From Giesbergeria sp. (GTDB taxonomy: Bacteria > Pseudomonadota > Gammaproteobacteria > Burkholderiales > Burkholderiaceae_C), in the NCBI GenBank assembly GCA_023150295.1, contig JAKLLE010000002.1:29053-93052 (forward strand): a stretch of 64,000 bases of DNA, given 5' to 3'. Position 1 is the stretch's first letter; each line of letters begins with the position of its first letter. The notes under the pieces are model-generated. The model searched no databases, was not told the origin of the DNA, and saw only the letters and a program-made list of their open reading frames with translations. Position numbers and translations under genes: made by a program. Of the stretch, positions 16,153 to 23,593 are shown piece by piece.

Positions 16153-18147
16153 TCACTGTTGCCATAGCCACCCCTCATTGCAGCCCAGCACACCACGCGC
16201 CACCAGCCCCGTGATTGCCTCTCTGGTGCGTGAAGTTCGTTTGTCAGTCGGGCATGTCAGCTTGGATGCTGCGGCAGTTATCGCGGCCTCCAGCTCTATA
16301 CATGGGCGCAGCGGCGGGGCTCCTGGCTTGCCGGTTGTTCCGTCTTTGAACATCGGGCGCAGGGCATCCAAAATCACCCGCTGATTGCCACCCTGGGGCA
16401 GCTTCACGGCGCGCACGTCCTGGGCTGCGGTATCACGCACCACCACGCACGATGTAATGGCCTCGCCGGTCGGCTCAGTGCCCAGCACCTCCACGGCCAG
16501 CTTGAACGGGCAAGACTCGCCATCAATGCCGTCTTTGGATTTCGCCACCTTCCATTCCCGGCGGTCGCCTTCGCGTGAAACCTCGATTGCGGCATCCATC
16601 GCAGCGAATAGCGAACTGTGCCCACGCAGGCCAGCGGCGGCATTCTTGCCCGTGTGGTGAACCAGCACCACCAGCCCACCGGTCAGGGTTTGCAGGGTCT
16701 TTGCTGCCTCCAGAATCTCGCCCATGTCGCGTGAACTGTTTTCGTCGGCAGTGGGCGCGGCGCGGTTCAAGGTGTCCACCACCACCACAGCACCAGCAGG
16801 CACCACGGCGGCAAGGTCTAGCACGTCCTGCCCATCGGTCAGCTTGAACGGTTGCAGCATCATGCGCAGGCCGTCAGGCAAGGCCCGGCCCCGGCTGGTC
16901 TCCCATGCCTGGGCGCGCAGCTTGAAACCCGCTTCACCCTCCAGCGCGGCATACACCACGGGCGCAGCTTCCACCCGGCAATCAAACCAGCGTTGCCCCT
17001 CGGCAATGGATGCGGCCATATCAAAGGCCAGGAATGATTTACCGGATGCGCTCGGGCCATACAGCGCAGCAAGCCCCACGGCAGGCAGCACACCACGCAC
17101 ACGCCACGCCAGCGGGGGCAGGTCACGCAGTTCATCAGCCCCCAGCAGCTTGTAACGGGGCTCAGGCTTGGGCGGCTCTGTCGCAGCCTCCAGCAGCGCA
17201 GCCAGCACATCGTGCCCGTCACGCTGCGCAAGGTCGTTTGCGTCGAAGTTCTGCGCCTCACCCTGGGGCATGTAGGCCACGGCGCATTGCAGCGCCTGGG
17301 CAATCTCTGCGGCGCTTTCTTCTTTGCCCACATCAGGCACCAACACCAGCCGGGCGGCGGCGTCACGCTGGCGCAGGGCTTCGGCCACCTTGCCCACATT
17401 GCCCCAGCCAAAGCACGCCACGGCAGGATGCCCGGTAGCCTGCCAGCAAGCCCATGCAGTGCCCACACCCTCGCACAAAGCCACGGGCGCACCGGGCACC
17501 AGCGTGCCCACGGTGAAGGATGCCCCGGCCATCGGCGCACCGGGCAGGTTCAGCTTGGGCTTTTTCCCCTTCGCCTTCAAGCGGGCGGCAGTGTCGCCAG
17601 TGGTCACGCATTGCAGGCTCTGCAAACTGCCATCGGGCGCAAAGGCGGGCACCACCAGCGCCCCGGCCATGCTCTCGCCTTGGATGCGCAGCGGGTCACC
17701 AGCAGGCACCACGCGCAAGGCATCCAATGGCACCCCGGCGGCAGCTTTTGCCACGATGTAGCCATGTGCAGCGGTTGCAGCTTCGCAGCGTTCCCACACC
17801 TCAGCAGGGCTCATGCCTGGGGCGGGCTTGCGCTGGGGTTCTGCTGCCTTCCTGGGGGCTTGCACGGGCCTTTGCTGGGGCTTGCCTTCACCCATGCGCC
17901 ACCCATGTTCTGCGCCCACGCGGTACAGCGTTCCAGGGCCAATACCCTTGCCCGGCTTGAAACTGCGCCACGTATCGCGGGCGTCGCGTTCGCTGTAGTT
18001 GCCAGCCCCGGCGCTCCATTCGTTGAACGTGTCGAAATCAAGGCCAGCAGCTTGTGCAGCCATGCCCACCTTCACCCATTCATCACGCGGCAAATCGGGC
18101 GGGATGGCGTGCAATGCGTCGATTGCTTTTGCGGTGTCGGTCAGCAC
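16153..18147 (-). CDS. Primase-helicase (PriCT-2, TOPRIM and RepA-like ATPase)
   Basis: Replication protein of 664 residues. An N-terminal PriCT-2-like domain (residues 5-80, WVKVGMAAQAAGLDFDTFNEW) precedes a TOPRIM segment (about 215-300; CEGVGTAWACWQ, VPDVG) and a RepA-type hexameric helicase/ATPase domain (from 350) with Walker A GPSASGKS at 364-371, Walker B VVVVDTLNRA and a sensor-like VVLVHHTGKN. The family primes and unwinds DNA for plasmids, phages and satellites such as P4. The GTG start at 18147 overlaps the preceding gene by 7 bp. Its presence implies that the island replicates autonomously after excision. Confidence 0.85.
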   Translation of the reverse strand: MLTDTAKAIDALHAIPPDLPRDEWVKVGMAAQAAGLDFDTFNEWSAGAGNYSERDARDTWRSFKPGKGIGPGTLYRVGAEHGWRMGEGKPQQRPVQAPRKAAEPQRKPAPGMSPAEVWERCEAATAAHGYIVAKAAAGVPLDALRVVPAGDPLRIQGESMAGALVVPAFAPDGSLQSLQCVTTGDTAARLKAKGKKPKLNLPGAPMAGASFTVGTLVPGAPVALCEGVGTAWACWQATGHPAVACFGWGNVGKVAEALRQRDAAARLVLVPDVGKEESAAEIAQALQCAVAYMPQGEAQNFDANDLAQRDGHDVLAALLEAATEPPKPEPRYKLLGADELRDLPPLAWRVRGVLPAVGLAALYGPSASGKSFLAFDMAASIAEGQRWFDCRVEAAPVVYAALEGEAGFKLRAQAWETSRGRALPDGLRMMLQPFKLTDGQDVLDLAAVVPAGAVVVVDTLNRAAPTADENSSRDMGEILEAAKTLQTLTGGLVVLVHHTGKNAAAGLRGHSSLFAAMDAAIEVSREGDRREWKVAKSKDGIDGESCPFKLAVEVLGTEPTGEAITSCVVVRDTAAQDVRAVKLPQGGNQRVILDALRPMFKDGTTGKPGAPPLRPCIELEAAITAAASKLTCPTDKRTSRTREAITGLVARGVLGCNEGWLWQQ

Positions 18148-18515
18148 GCGGCACCCCCATTCATCGCCAGGGCTTGCGCGGTGTATTTCGGGTCAAGTCG
18201 GTACAGCGCAATGATGCGGTCGGGGCTATGTTCCGTGGGGCTTGGAACCTCGATAGTTTCCACGGGCCAGCCCAAGGTGCGCAGCGTGAAAATCACGGCA
18301 CCCAGTCGCCAGGATTGCGTGCTGTTCTCGAAGTCGGGATGGTCAATCAGGCGGCCATCCATCAACATGCCCAGCGCCTTATCGGCAAGGGTTCCACGCT
18401 GGGGCCATGTCGGGCAAAATGGCGGGGGCGGCAGAAACGAAAGTTGTTCACCGTGGGCCCCTTGCGTCTTGGTCGGTGCGGGGGCCTTTCCATTTTGGGT
18501 ACTGATTTTTTTCAT
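18141..18515 (-). CDS. Unrecognised island protein upstream of primase
   Basis: 124 residues, soluble, with a proline-rich linker (PPPPFCPTWPQRGTLADKAL) and a C-terminal segment that looks like a small folded domain (ENSTQSWRLGAVIFTLRTLG). Its 3' end overlaps the primase start by 7 bp, so the two are probably translationally coupled. The segment TLADKALGMLMDGRLIDHPDF is reminiscent of short winged-helix proteins in elements of this type. I do not recognise a family. Confidence 0.6.
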   Translation of the reverse strand: MKKISTQNGKAPAPTKTQGAHGEQLSFLPPPPFCPTWPQRGTLADKALGMLMDGRLIDHPDFENSTQSWRLGAVIFTLRTLGWPVETIEVPSPTEHSPDRIIALYRLDPKYTAQALAMNGGAAC

Positions 18516-18527
18516 CGTCAGTGGCCC

Positions 18528-18860
18528 TCAGAATGGAATCGTTTCGTCATCGCCAAACGGCGCTGATTTCAAAGGCTCTTGCGGCGTCCACGGTTCCAGC
18601 GTGTCATAACCTTTCAAGCAGCGGGCGGCCTCTTTCAGAATTGCGCGGGCGTGTTCAGGTGTTACCCCGGCGCGGATAAATATCGTCACTGACGCGTCAA
18701 ACATGCAGGCGGTATCAGGCTCTATGTGCAGCCTCAATTCGTCATATTCAACGGCGGTTATCTTTGCGAAACCCAGCGGCTTGTAGCGCGCTGTTTGCTC
18801 CAGGCAGTCACCCAGCGAACCGATAGACGGGCGCTCAACAGGTTGTTGACGGCGGCTCAT
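18528..18860 (-). CDS. Unrecognised 110-aa island protein
   Basis: Soluble, mixed alpha/beta protein (SRRQQPVERPSIGSLGDCLEQ...). A segment FIRAGVTPEHARAILKEAARCL looks like a helix-turn-helix-sized pair of helices, but no DNA-binding signature is clear. The ATG overlaps the stop of the AlpA-like gene (ATGA at 18857-18860), placing both in one transcript. Function unknown. Confidence 0.62.
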   Translation of the reverse strand: MSRRQQPVERPSIGSLGDCLEQTARYKPLGFAKITAVEYDELRLHIEPDTACMFDASVTIFIRAGVTPEHARAILKEAARCLKGYDTLEPWTPQEPLKSAPFGDDETIPF

Positions 18861-19099
18861 ACTGCCACCCCCAGCACGCGGCGCAGTTCCGACACGTTCC
18901 AGGCCAAACGGCCATTAATGCGGATGGGGCGCAGCGGCCCGTTTTCCATGCAGGCCCAGCCCCTAAGGGTTTGCGGGCGGCGGCTCAGGTAATAGGCAGC
19001 GGCGGCGGTGTCCACTGCGGGGCGGGTTTCATGCGCCAGCGGGGGAAATTTCGGGGCGGTCGCTTGTTCGCGGGCCTCGATACTGTGAAGGGCTTGCAT
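18857..19099 (-). CDS. AlpA/excisionase-like DNA-binding protein
   Basis: 80 residues with a MerR/Xis-type winged helix: DTAAAAYYLSRRPQTLRGW (helix-turn-helix) followed by the wing region PLRPIRINGRLAWNVSELRRVL, the pattern of AlpA-type regulators and excisionases that select a start helix plus an invariant ...R(L/I)...W...EL block. In P4-like satellites and PICIs, such proteins activate integrase/excision genes. It heads the replication operon, 164 bp from the next upstream gene, and two 13-bp repeats (19174-19255) lie in that gap where it might bind. Confidence 0.75.
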   Translation of the reverse strand: MQALHSIEAREQATAPKFPPLAHETRPAVDTAAAAYYLSRRPQTLRGWACMENGPLRPIRINGRLAWNVSELRRVLGVAV

Positions 19100-19173
19100 C
19101 GCAGTTTGCTTTCAACCCAGCAGCACGGGCTAGGTATGGGCGAACTTTGAAAACCCCGTATCTATGCGAATTG

Positions 19174-19255
19174 CCCCGGGGTTCTGGAATCAAGCATCCA
19201 TGCGGGTTAGCGGCGCATTGCCACCTTAAATCCGGGGTTCACCCCCGGGGTTCTG
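19174..19255. repeat. Paired CCCCGGGGTTCTG repeats upstream of AlpA-like gene
   Basis: Direct repeats at 19174-19186 and 19243-19255, the second overlapping a 6-bp hairpin (CCGGGG/CCCCGG at 19232-19248). Each repeat contains the palindrome CCCCGGGG. The position in the promoter gap of the replication operon suggests operator sites. Confidence 0.5.
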
Positions 19256-19263
19256 ACAGTGTT

Positions 19264-20148
19264 TTAAGGCGTATCGAAGTTGTCAGCTTCGTAGGTTTTC
19301 CACGCTTCCAGCCAGTCTTGTAGCTGCGGCTTTGTCTGGAACCTTGCGCGGATGCTGTTCGCCTTCGCGTGACCGTTATGCACCAGCGCAGCACCGATAA
19401 GAACAGGGTTCCAGCGGGTCTCCCTTTTACCTCGCTCTCCACGCAACGCAATACAAGCCTCAAGCCACTTTGGCGGGCTTCCTAGCGTGTCTTTCCATGC
19501 CTTCTCATTCCACCTTCGCAGCCCATCAAACGCGTGTGCAACATCGCCCGTTGTCACCGGCTGCGGTGCATCCAATGGCGCATTGCTGGCGCTGTCTGCC
19601 ACCACGGGCGCTGCGGCCTGGGGCTCGGCTTGCTTTGCTTCGGGTGCGGTGTATTCATCAGCCAGGGCGTGAACGTCATAGCCCACCACGCGGCAATCAG
19701 CGGGCACGGTTTCAAAGTCGGGCTCATCATCGGCCAGCATGCCCTTTGTGTAGCGCATCAATATCCCGTCGCGTTCATCGAACCCGTCGAACGTGCGCCA
19801 GGATGCCCGGCCAGCGTTCGCTAGGTGCTGGCAGGCGGAAAGCGGCAACGTTGGGATGGCACCAGCAGGCACGATGTTTTCATTGGGTTCACCCTTGTTG
19901 AATAAAACCCCGCCGTCATGTTTGCGCACCTTTGCGGCACGGTGAACGATGGCCCTTAGCGTTATCTCGCCACGGGCAGCAGCTCGCAGAAAATCGCCAA
20001 TGGTGACGGGCTCCCCGGCGTGCTTCGTTGCCATGCTTGCGGCCTCTGCCAGCGTCAAAACATCGGTGTCAACCATGCGGCCACCTGCCCACGGCGTGCG
20101 GGGCTCCAGGCGCGAGAACATGGGCGGGAAATATTGAATCTTGGACAT
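19264..20148 (-). CDS. Unrecognised 294-aa island protein
   Basis: The first 125 residues look like a folded domain (TLAEAASMATKHAGEPVTIGD; DFLRAAARGEITL, a helix-turn-helix-like start also seen in mobile-element regulators). Then follows an Ala/Pro/Gln linker (about 165-195) and a C-terminal domain rich in Trp and charged residues (RRWNEKAWKDTLGSPPKWLE). Proteins with this head are frequent in islands and prophages of beta- and gammaproteobacteria, but I know no established function. It lies between integrase and the AlpA-like gene, separated by noncoding gaps of 104 and 164 bp. Confidence 0.7.
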   Translation of the reverse strand: MSKIQYFPPMFSRLEPRTPWAGGRMVDTDVLTLAEAASMATKHAGEPVTIGDFLRAAARGEITLRAIVHRAAKVRKHDGGVLFNKGEPNENIVPAGAIPTLPLSACQHLANAGRASWRTFDGFDERDGILMRYTKGMLADDEPDFETVPADCRVVGYDVHALADEYTAPEAKQAEPQAAAPVVADSASNAPLDAPQPVTTGDVAHAFDGLRRWNEKAWKDTLGSPPKWLEACIALRGERGKRETRWNPVLIGAALVHNGHAKANSIRARFQTKPQLQDWLEAWKTYEADNFDTP

Positions 20149-20178
20149 GGCACCCCTTCAAGTGCAGCCTTCATTGGG

Positions 20179-20244
20179 TGCCCCAGCAGGTCGGTGAAGG
20201 TGTCCGACTTTTCGGCAGGATTGCGGCCCTGCCTAGCTGGGGCA
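20179..20244 (-). terminator. Possible weak terminator/inverted repeat after integrase
   Basis: TGCCCCAGC (20179-20187) and GCTGGGGCA (20236-20244) can pair across 48 bases, just downstream of the integrase stop. The loop is long and there is no T-run, so a terminator role is uncertain. Confidence 0.3.
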
Positions 20245-20252
20245 AAACTGTT

Positions 20253-21581
20253 TTACGCGGCTTGCACCACGCGCAGCGCACCGGGCGCGGCCTTGGCATC
20301 AAACTGCACACCGGCAAGGCTCAGAATGTGCGCCTCTATCTGTTCCAGAAACGGGCGCAGGGCGTCAATACTTCGCGGCCTGTAGCCCTCGGCTGTTGCG
20401 CTTGGTTTGTGGCCCATTACTTGCGCGATAGCCCCAGCAGGTGCCCCGGCAGCCTCACCCAGCAGCGAAAAGGAACGGCGCAGTCCGTGGATTGTCAGCC
20501 CCTCGATTGCAGCGCTTTGCAGGGCCTTTGCATGGCTGTTGCGGGTGTCTGTAATGCGCCCTGCCTTGCCCGTGCTGGCAAACACATACAGCCCCACTCT
20601 GGGCAGCGTTGCCAGCATGTGCGCCATGTATGGGCTCAGGGGAATGGTTCGGGTTGTTTCCACCTTGTCGGCAATGGTCAGCTTGCGCCATTGAAAATCC
20701 ACATTCGCCCAAGTCAGGGCGGCCAGTTCTTCACGGCGGGCACCAGTCAGCAGCAGGGCGCGCAGATAGGCGCTTGCGGTGCGGTTGCTCAGTTGTTCCA
20801 CACCAGCCCACCAGCCGGGCACCTGGGCGGCTTCTAGGGCGTCGGTGCGGCGGGTGTTGCTGGGAAGGTTCTCGACAATGGCGGCGGCCTTGCCTGCATC
20901 GCGGTCTGTCAGGTTCCGATACTCGGGGCGGGCAGCACACCAGCGCAGGAAACCACGGAACATCATCAGGGCGCGGGCAGCTTGGTGCTTACCGGCCACG
21001 GCTTCCCGGTCATACCAGCTTTTCAGCGTGTCCTCATTGATGGCGGCCAGCGGCAGCGCCAGCAGCGGATACAGCGGCCCCGGCCTTGTCGCGCCCTGCC
21101 CTCGCTTCTTCTTCTCGCCACCGGGCGCGGCCATAGCTTCAAGGTCGGCACGATAGCGGGGCTTCCATGCGTCTTTGCGCTTGGGTCTGCCGTTTTCCAG
21201 ATACAGCGGCCACACCTCGCCCACGGTCAGGGCAGCGGCCTTGTCAGCTTCCACCTTGGCAGCGGCAGCGGCTTGCTTTTTGACTTGCGCGGCGATGGCT
21301 TCGCGTTTCAAGTCTCGGGGGTCTTTGCCTTCATCAATCAGGCGTTGCAGTTCGCGTGCCTTGGCTTGCGCGTCTGGAATGCTCCAGGCGGCAGGGCTCC
21401 CGATGGTTATGCGCAGGTCTTTACCTTGGTACACGCTCTGGAACACGTAGGCGGGTTTCCCGGCAGGCGTTGCGCGCAGCCCTAGCCCCGGCGCGGTCAC
21501 ATCCCACAGAAAAGCCTGTTTCTTCTCGGGCGGGCACTTGAACCCAGATACCCGGCCAGCGGTGAATGCAATCTTTGCCAT
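20253..21581 (-). CDS. Tyrosine-type site-specific integrase
   Basis: 442-residue integrase of the P4/lambdoid class that inserts the island at the tRNA-Thr 3' end. It has an N-terminal arm-binding DUF4102-like domain (DVTAPGLGLRATPAGKPAYV), a core-binding domain (about 120-230) and a catalytic domain with Arg282 (TGARREEL), His365-x2-Arg368 (HGLRR), His391 (MGHK) and the nucleophile Tyr400 (EGYRP). The start ATG lies 32 bp from the inverted GATGTAAG repeats, so the integrase may repress itself. It is oriented away from attR, as is usual for islands with the integrase at the tRNA-distal end. Confidence 0.95.
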   Translation of the reverse strand: MAKIAFTAGRVSGFKCPPEKKQAFLWDVTAPGLGLRATPAGKPAYVFQSVYQGKDLRITIGSPAAWSIPDAQAKARELQRLIDEGKDPRDLKREAIAAQVKKQAAAAAKVEADKAAALTVGEVWPLYLENGRPKRKDAWKPRYRADLEAMAAPGGEKKKRGQGATRPGPLYPLLALPLAAINEDTLKSWYDREAVAGKHQAARALMMFRGFLRWCAARPEYRNLTDRDAGKAAAIVENLPSNTRRTDALEAAQVPGWWAGVEQLSNRTASAYLRALLLTGARREELAALTWANVDFQWRKLTIADKVETTRTIPLSPYMAHMLATLPRVGLYVFASTGKAGRITDTRNSHAKALQSAAIEGLTIHGLRRSFSLLGEAAGAPAGAIAQVMGHKPSATAEGYRPRSIDALRPFLEQIEAHILSLAGVQFDAKAAPGALRVVQAA

Positions 21582-21598
21582 GTGGTGCCCCTTGCGGT

Positions 21599-21634
21599 CT
21601 TACATCGGTCAGGATGTAAGGGCGGATGTAAGAC
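21599..21634. repeat. Right arm-type repeats beside the integrase start
   Basis: CTTACATC (21599-21606) and GATGTAAG (21613-21620) form an inverted repeat, followed by a second GATGTAAG (21625-21632). The block 21613-21634 is identical to 13628-13649 at the left end. They probably serve as integrase arm sites and may overlap the int promoter. Confidence 0.65.
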
Positions 21635-21659
21635 TATTTGCCGAAAAATGCCGAATTTC

Positions 21660-21672
21660 AATCAACGCCTTG
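21660..21672 (+). promoter_or_regulatory. IHF-binding consensus between arm and core sites
   Basis: AATCAACGCCTTG matches the IHF consensus WATCAANNNNTTR at every defined position and lies between the arm repeats and the att core, the usual place for a DNA-bending site in a lambda-type intasome. Confidence 0.55.
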
Positions 21673-21763
21673 TCTGGGTTTTTGCCCAGTAAATCGCTCA
21701 TAAGCTGTTGATTTATATTGATTCTATCAGCACCAATCAACGGTGGCAAATACACCTATCCCA

Positions 21764-21812
21764 TCATTCGTAATGAGAAGGTCGGGTGTTCGATTCATCT
21801 CTCCGGCACCAA
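21764..21812 (+). repeat. attR: displaced tRNA-Thr 3' half
   Basis: 49 bp identical to 13523-13571. It lacks the acceptor 5' strand and D-arm, so it is not a second tRNA gene. Confidence 0.95.
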
Positions 21813-21823
21813 GTAAACAAAAG

Positions 21824-21859
21824 AAACCCCGCTATCGAAAAGGTAGCGGGGTTTTTCTT
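21824..21859 (+). terminator. Original tRNA-Thr terminator, now stranded after attR
   Basis: AAACCCCGCTA, a 9-base loop, TAGCGGGGTTT and a T-rich tail. Same stem as 13583-13616 but with a different loop. Confidence 0.88.
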
Positions 21860-21906
21860 TTCCGCTTCGCAGGCTCAGTGGTCGCCTGATTTCGGTGCGA
21901 TGGGCA

Positions 21907-21938
21907 GAAAAAAACCCCGGCCAGTGATGGGCGGGGTT
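21907..21938 (-). terminator. Terminator of the small lipoprotein gene
   Basis: On the minus strand AACCCCG, a 12-base loop and CGGGGTTTTTTTC form a stem with T-run, 50 bp beyond the lipoprotein stop. Confidence 0.8.
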
Positions 21939-21989
21939 GGTGCGCCACCGGCGCCACCCAACGGGCAGACGCCAGGTGCCAAGCGATGC

Positions 21990-22238
21990 TTACTTGGCGG
22001 CTTCGGAAGCAGCAGCGGGAGCGGCAGGAGCGGCCTCGGATGCAGCAGGTGCGGCAGCGGGAGCGGAGGCATCGGTTGCAGCAGCAGAAGCAGCCTCCAC
22101 AGCGGGGGCGGCAGGTGCTGCAGGAGCGGGGGCAGCGGCGGGAGCGGGAGCAGGAGCGGGCGTCGGCTCTTCCTTCTTGCCACAGGCAGCCAGAGCGGCT
22201 GCAGCGATCAGGGAAGCGATGACGAGGGACTTGTTCAT
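21990..22238 (-). CDS. Small Ala/Pro-rich lipoprotein
   Basis: 82 residues starting MNKSLVIASLIAAAALAACGKKEE: a signal peptide with lipobox LAAC (Cys at residue 20), then a low-complexity tail of Ala, Pro, Glu and Ser (PAPAPAPAAAPAPAAP). The tail is probably a disordered, periplasmic spacer. The start ATG at 22236-22238 is preceded by an AAGGA site; the longer upstream frame lacks a signal sequence. Function unknown; such tiny lipoproteins are common in Comamonadaceae. Confidence 0.75.
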   Translation of the reverse strand: MNKSLVIASLIAAAALAACGKKEEPTPAPAPAPAAAPAPAAPAAPAVEAASAAATDASAPAAAPAASEAAPAAPAAASEAAK

Positions 22239-22477
22239 TTCAGGTTTTCCTTGAGGAGGGTCAAAAAAACGAAGGCCAAAAAATCCAGCCTCTTTCAGCC
22301 GGCGCACTTCTCTGACCAGCACTTGGCGTTTGGCAAGCGCGCTATCAAAACAGCCGTTGATTGTATTTCGAATTCGTCAATAGTGAATAACACCAATCCG
22401 CGCATGCCATAGTCTGCGTTGTCTATAACTGACGACGCCCTTACATGGTTGACATGGACGGGGCCTCGGTCTTCACT

Positions 22478-23002
22478 TCAAAGCCCCAGCGTGGTGGAAG
22501 GAAAACCTGGCGTGCTCTTGCTGCGCACCCACTCGGCCAACACTTCTTGCAGCATCACCCTGCGTGCAGGCTCGCTTCCCGAGACACCGGTGCAACGGTC
22601 CAGATCCAGACGCTGGAGCACCCAGTGTGGAGACCAGATCACGCTGGGGATATCCAAGGGGTCTGCTGCAGGACAGGCGCGGCAGGTAAGGATGTGGTCC
22701 CAGGTGGTGCGCCAGCGCACCAACCGCGCATGGCGGCGAGCCACCTCGTTGTAGCTGCGGGCCAGAAAGGTCAGGCGCCTGCCGCTGTGAGCCCACTCCT
22801 GCAGCGATTCGATCACCGCCCGCTCTCCGAGCGGCCAGTCGTGAAAGTCCGCATCACTCAAGATCAGCTCACGCCAGCCTTCACGCGCCGCGGTGGCCAG
22901 CGCATCGCGCACCAACTGCTGAAAGGCCTCGCGCCCACTGAACCGTCCCTCGGGAAGCGGTGCGAAGGCGCCTGCGGGGGGGGGCTGCTGATCGATGGTC
23001 AT
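22478..23002 (-). CDS. Conserved hypothetical protein divergent from a SlyD-like gene
   Basis: 174 residues, soluble. Residues 50-100 (WRELILSDADFHDWPLGERA) and the block RRHARLVRWRTTWDHILTCR with several Arg, His, Trp and a C-x2-C-like pair (CRAC) suggest a structured core; WRTTWDHI also looks phosphotransfer- or phospholipase-D-like, but no full HKD motif is present. The start MTIDQQ at 23000-23002 is chosen because the two genes share a short divergent promoter region. Function unknown. Confidence 0.65.
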   Translation of the reverse strand: MTIDQQPPPAGAFAPLPEGRFSGREAFQQLVRDALATAAREGWRELILSDADFHDWPLGERAVIESLQEWAHSGRRLTFLARSYNEVARRHARLVRWRTTWDHILTCRACPAADPLDIPSVIWSPHWVLQRLDLDRCTGVSGSEPARRVMLQEVLAEWVRSKSTPGFPSTTLGL

Positions 23003-23046
23003 ACGACATTCCTGAATGGGAGGGGCCAAACTGCGACAATTCTCGT

Positions 23047-23571
23047 ATGGAAATCAAACATCAATGCGTTGTGGCGCTGACCTGGGTGCTCAAGGACACT
23101 TTGGGCGAGGAACTGGACGTACTCGATGACCCCGTCGAGTTCTTGGTGGGCGGCAGCGATCTGCTGGTGCGCATCGAAGAGGCCTTGCAAGGTCATCGCA
23201 CTGGCGACTCACTGGCGCTGCATCTGGAACCCGAAGATGCGTTCGGAGACTACCAGGATCAGTTGCTGTTCCTGGAGGCTCGCACGCTGTTTCCCGACAG
23301 CCTGGAAGAAGGCATGACCATCGAAGGCCACGCCCTCCCTGCAGGCTGCAATCCGCAAGCGCCACGCGACGCGCTCTATACCGTCACCGAGATCTACCCC
23401 GAGCACGTGGTGCTCGACGGAAACCACCCTTTGGCAGGTATTGCCCTGCGCTTGCAGCTGAAGGTTTGCGGTGTGCGCGAAGCGACGGAGGAGGAAGTGG
23501 GGCGCGGCTCCGCTGGCACTGGGTTCTTTCGCATCCAGCCCCAGGCGCCAGGCAGCACCTCGCTGCACTGA
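23047..23571 (+). CDS. SlyD-like FKBP-type peptidyl-prolyl isomerase
   Basis: 174 residues of the SlyD/FkpB family, which catalyses cis-trans isomerisation of Xaa-Pro bonds and acts as a chaperone. The FKBP strands (VALTWVLKDTLGEELDVLDD), the insert-in-flap domain and the signature GNHPLAG (about 127-133) are all present. The C-terminal histidine-rich metal-binding tail of E. coli SlyD is absent, so it is closer to the short tail-less forms. Start ATG at 23047. Confidence 0.85.
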   Translation: MEIKHQCVVALTWVLKDTLGEELDVLDDPVEFLVGGSDLLVRIEEALQGHRTGDSLALHLEPEDAFGDYQDQLLFLEARTLFPDSLEEGMTIEGHALPAGCNPQAPRDALYTVTEIYPEHVVLDGNHPLAGIALRLQLKVCGVREATEEEVGRGSAGTGFFRIQPQAPGSTSLH

Positions 23572-23593
23572 CATGCACTGGGAACGCGTCCGT

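Larger units (their letters stand above)
13523..21812 (-). mobile_element. tRNA-Thr-integrated, phage-satellite-like (PICI-like) genomic island, ~8.3 kb
   Basis: It is bounded by 49-bp direct repeats of the tRNA-Thr 3' half, has a tyrosine integrase at the right end, and two sets of short arm-type repeats just inside both ends. All genes run leftwards: integrase, 294-aa unknown, AlpA-like DNA-binding protein, two small proteins, primase-helicase, VRR-NUC nuclease, two unknowns, P27-type small terminase, and small proteins. There is no capsid, portal, tail, large terminase, lysis, conjugation or resistance gene. Integrase plus AlpA/Xis plus replicative primase plus TerS without structural genes is the core plan of phage-inducible chromosomal islands and related satellites. 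A decayed prophage is the main alternative, but every gene here looks intact. Confidence 0.82.

Noticed and set aside
21764..21812. Second tRNA-Thr gene
   Set aside because: Only the 3' half (anticodon arm to CCA) is present; there is no acceptor 5' strand, D-arm or promoter. It is the attR duplicate.
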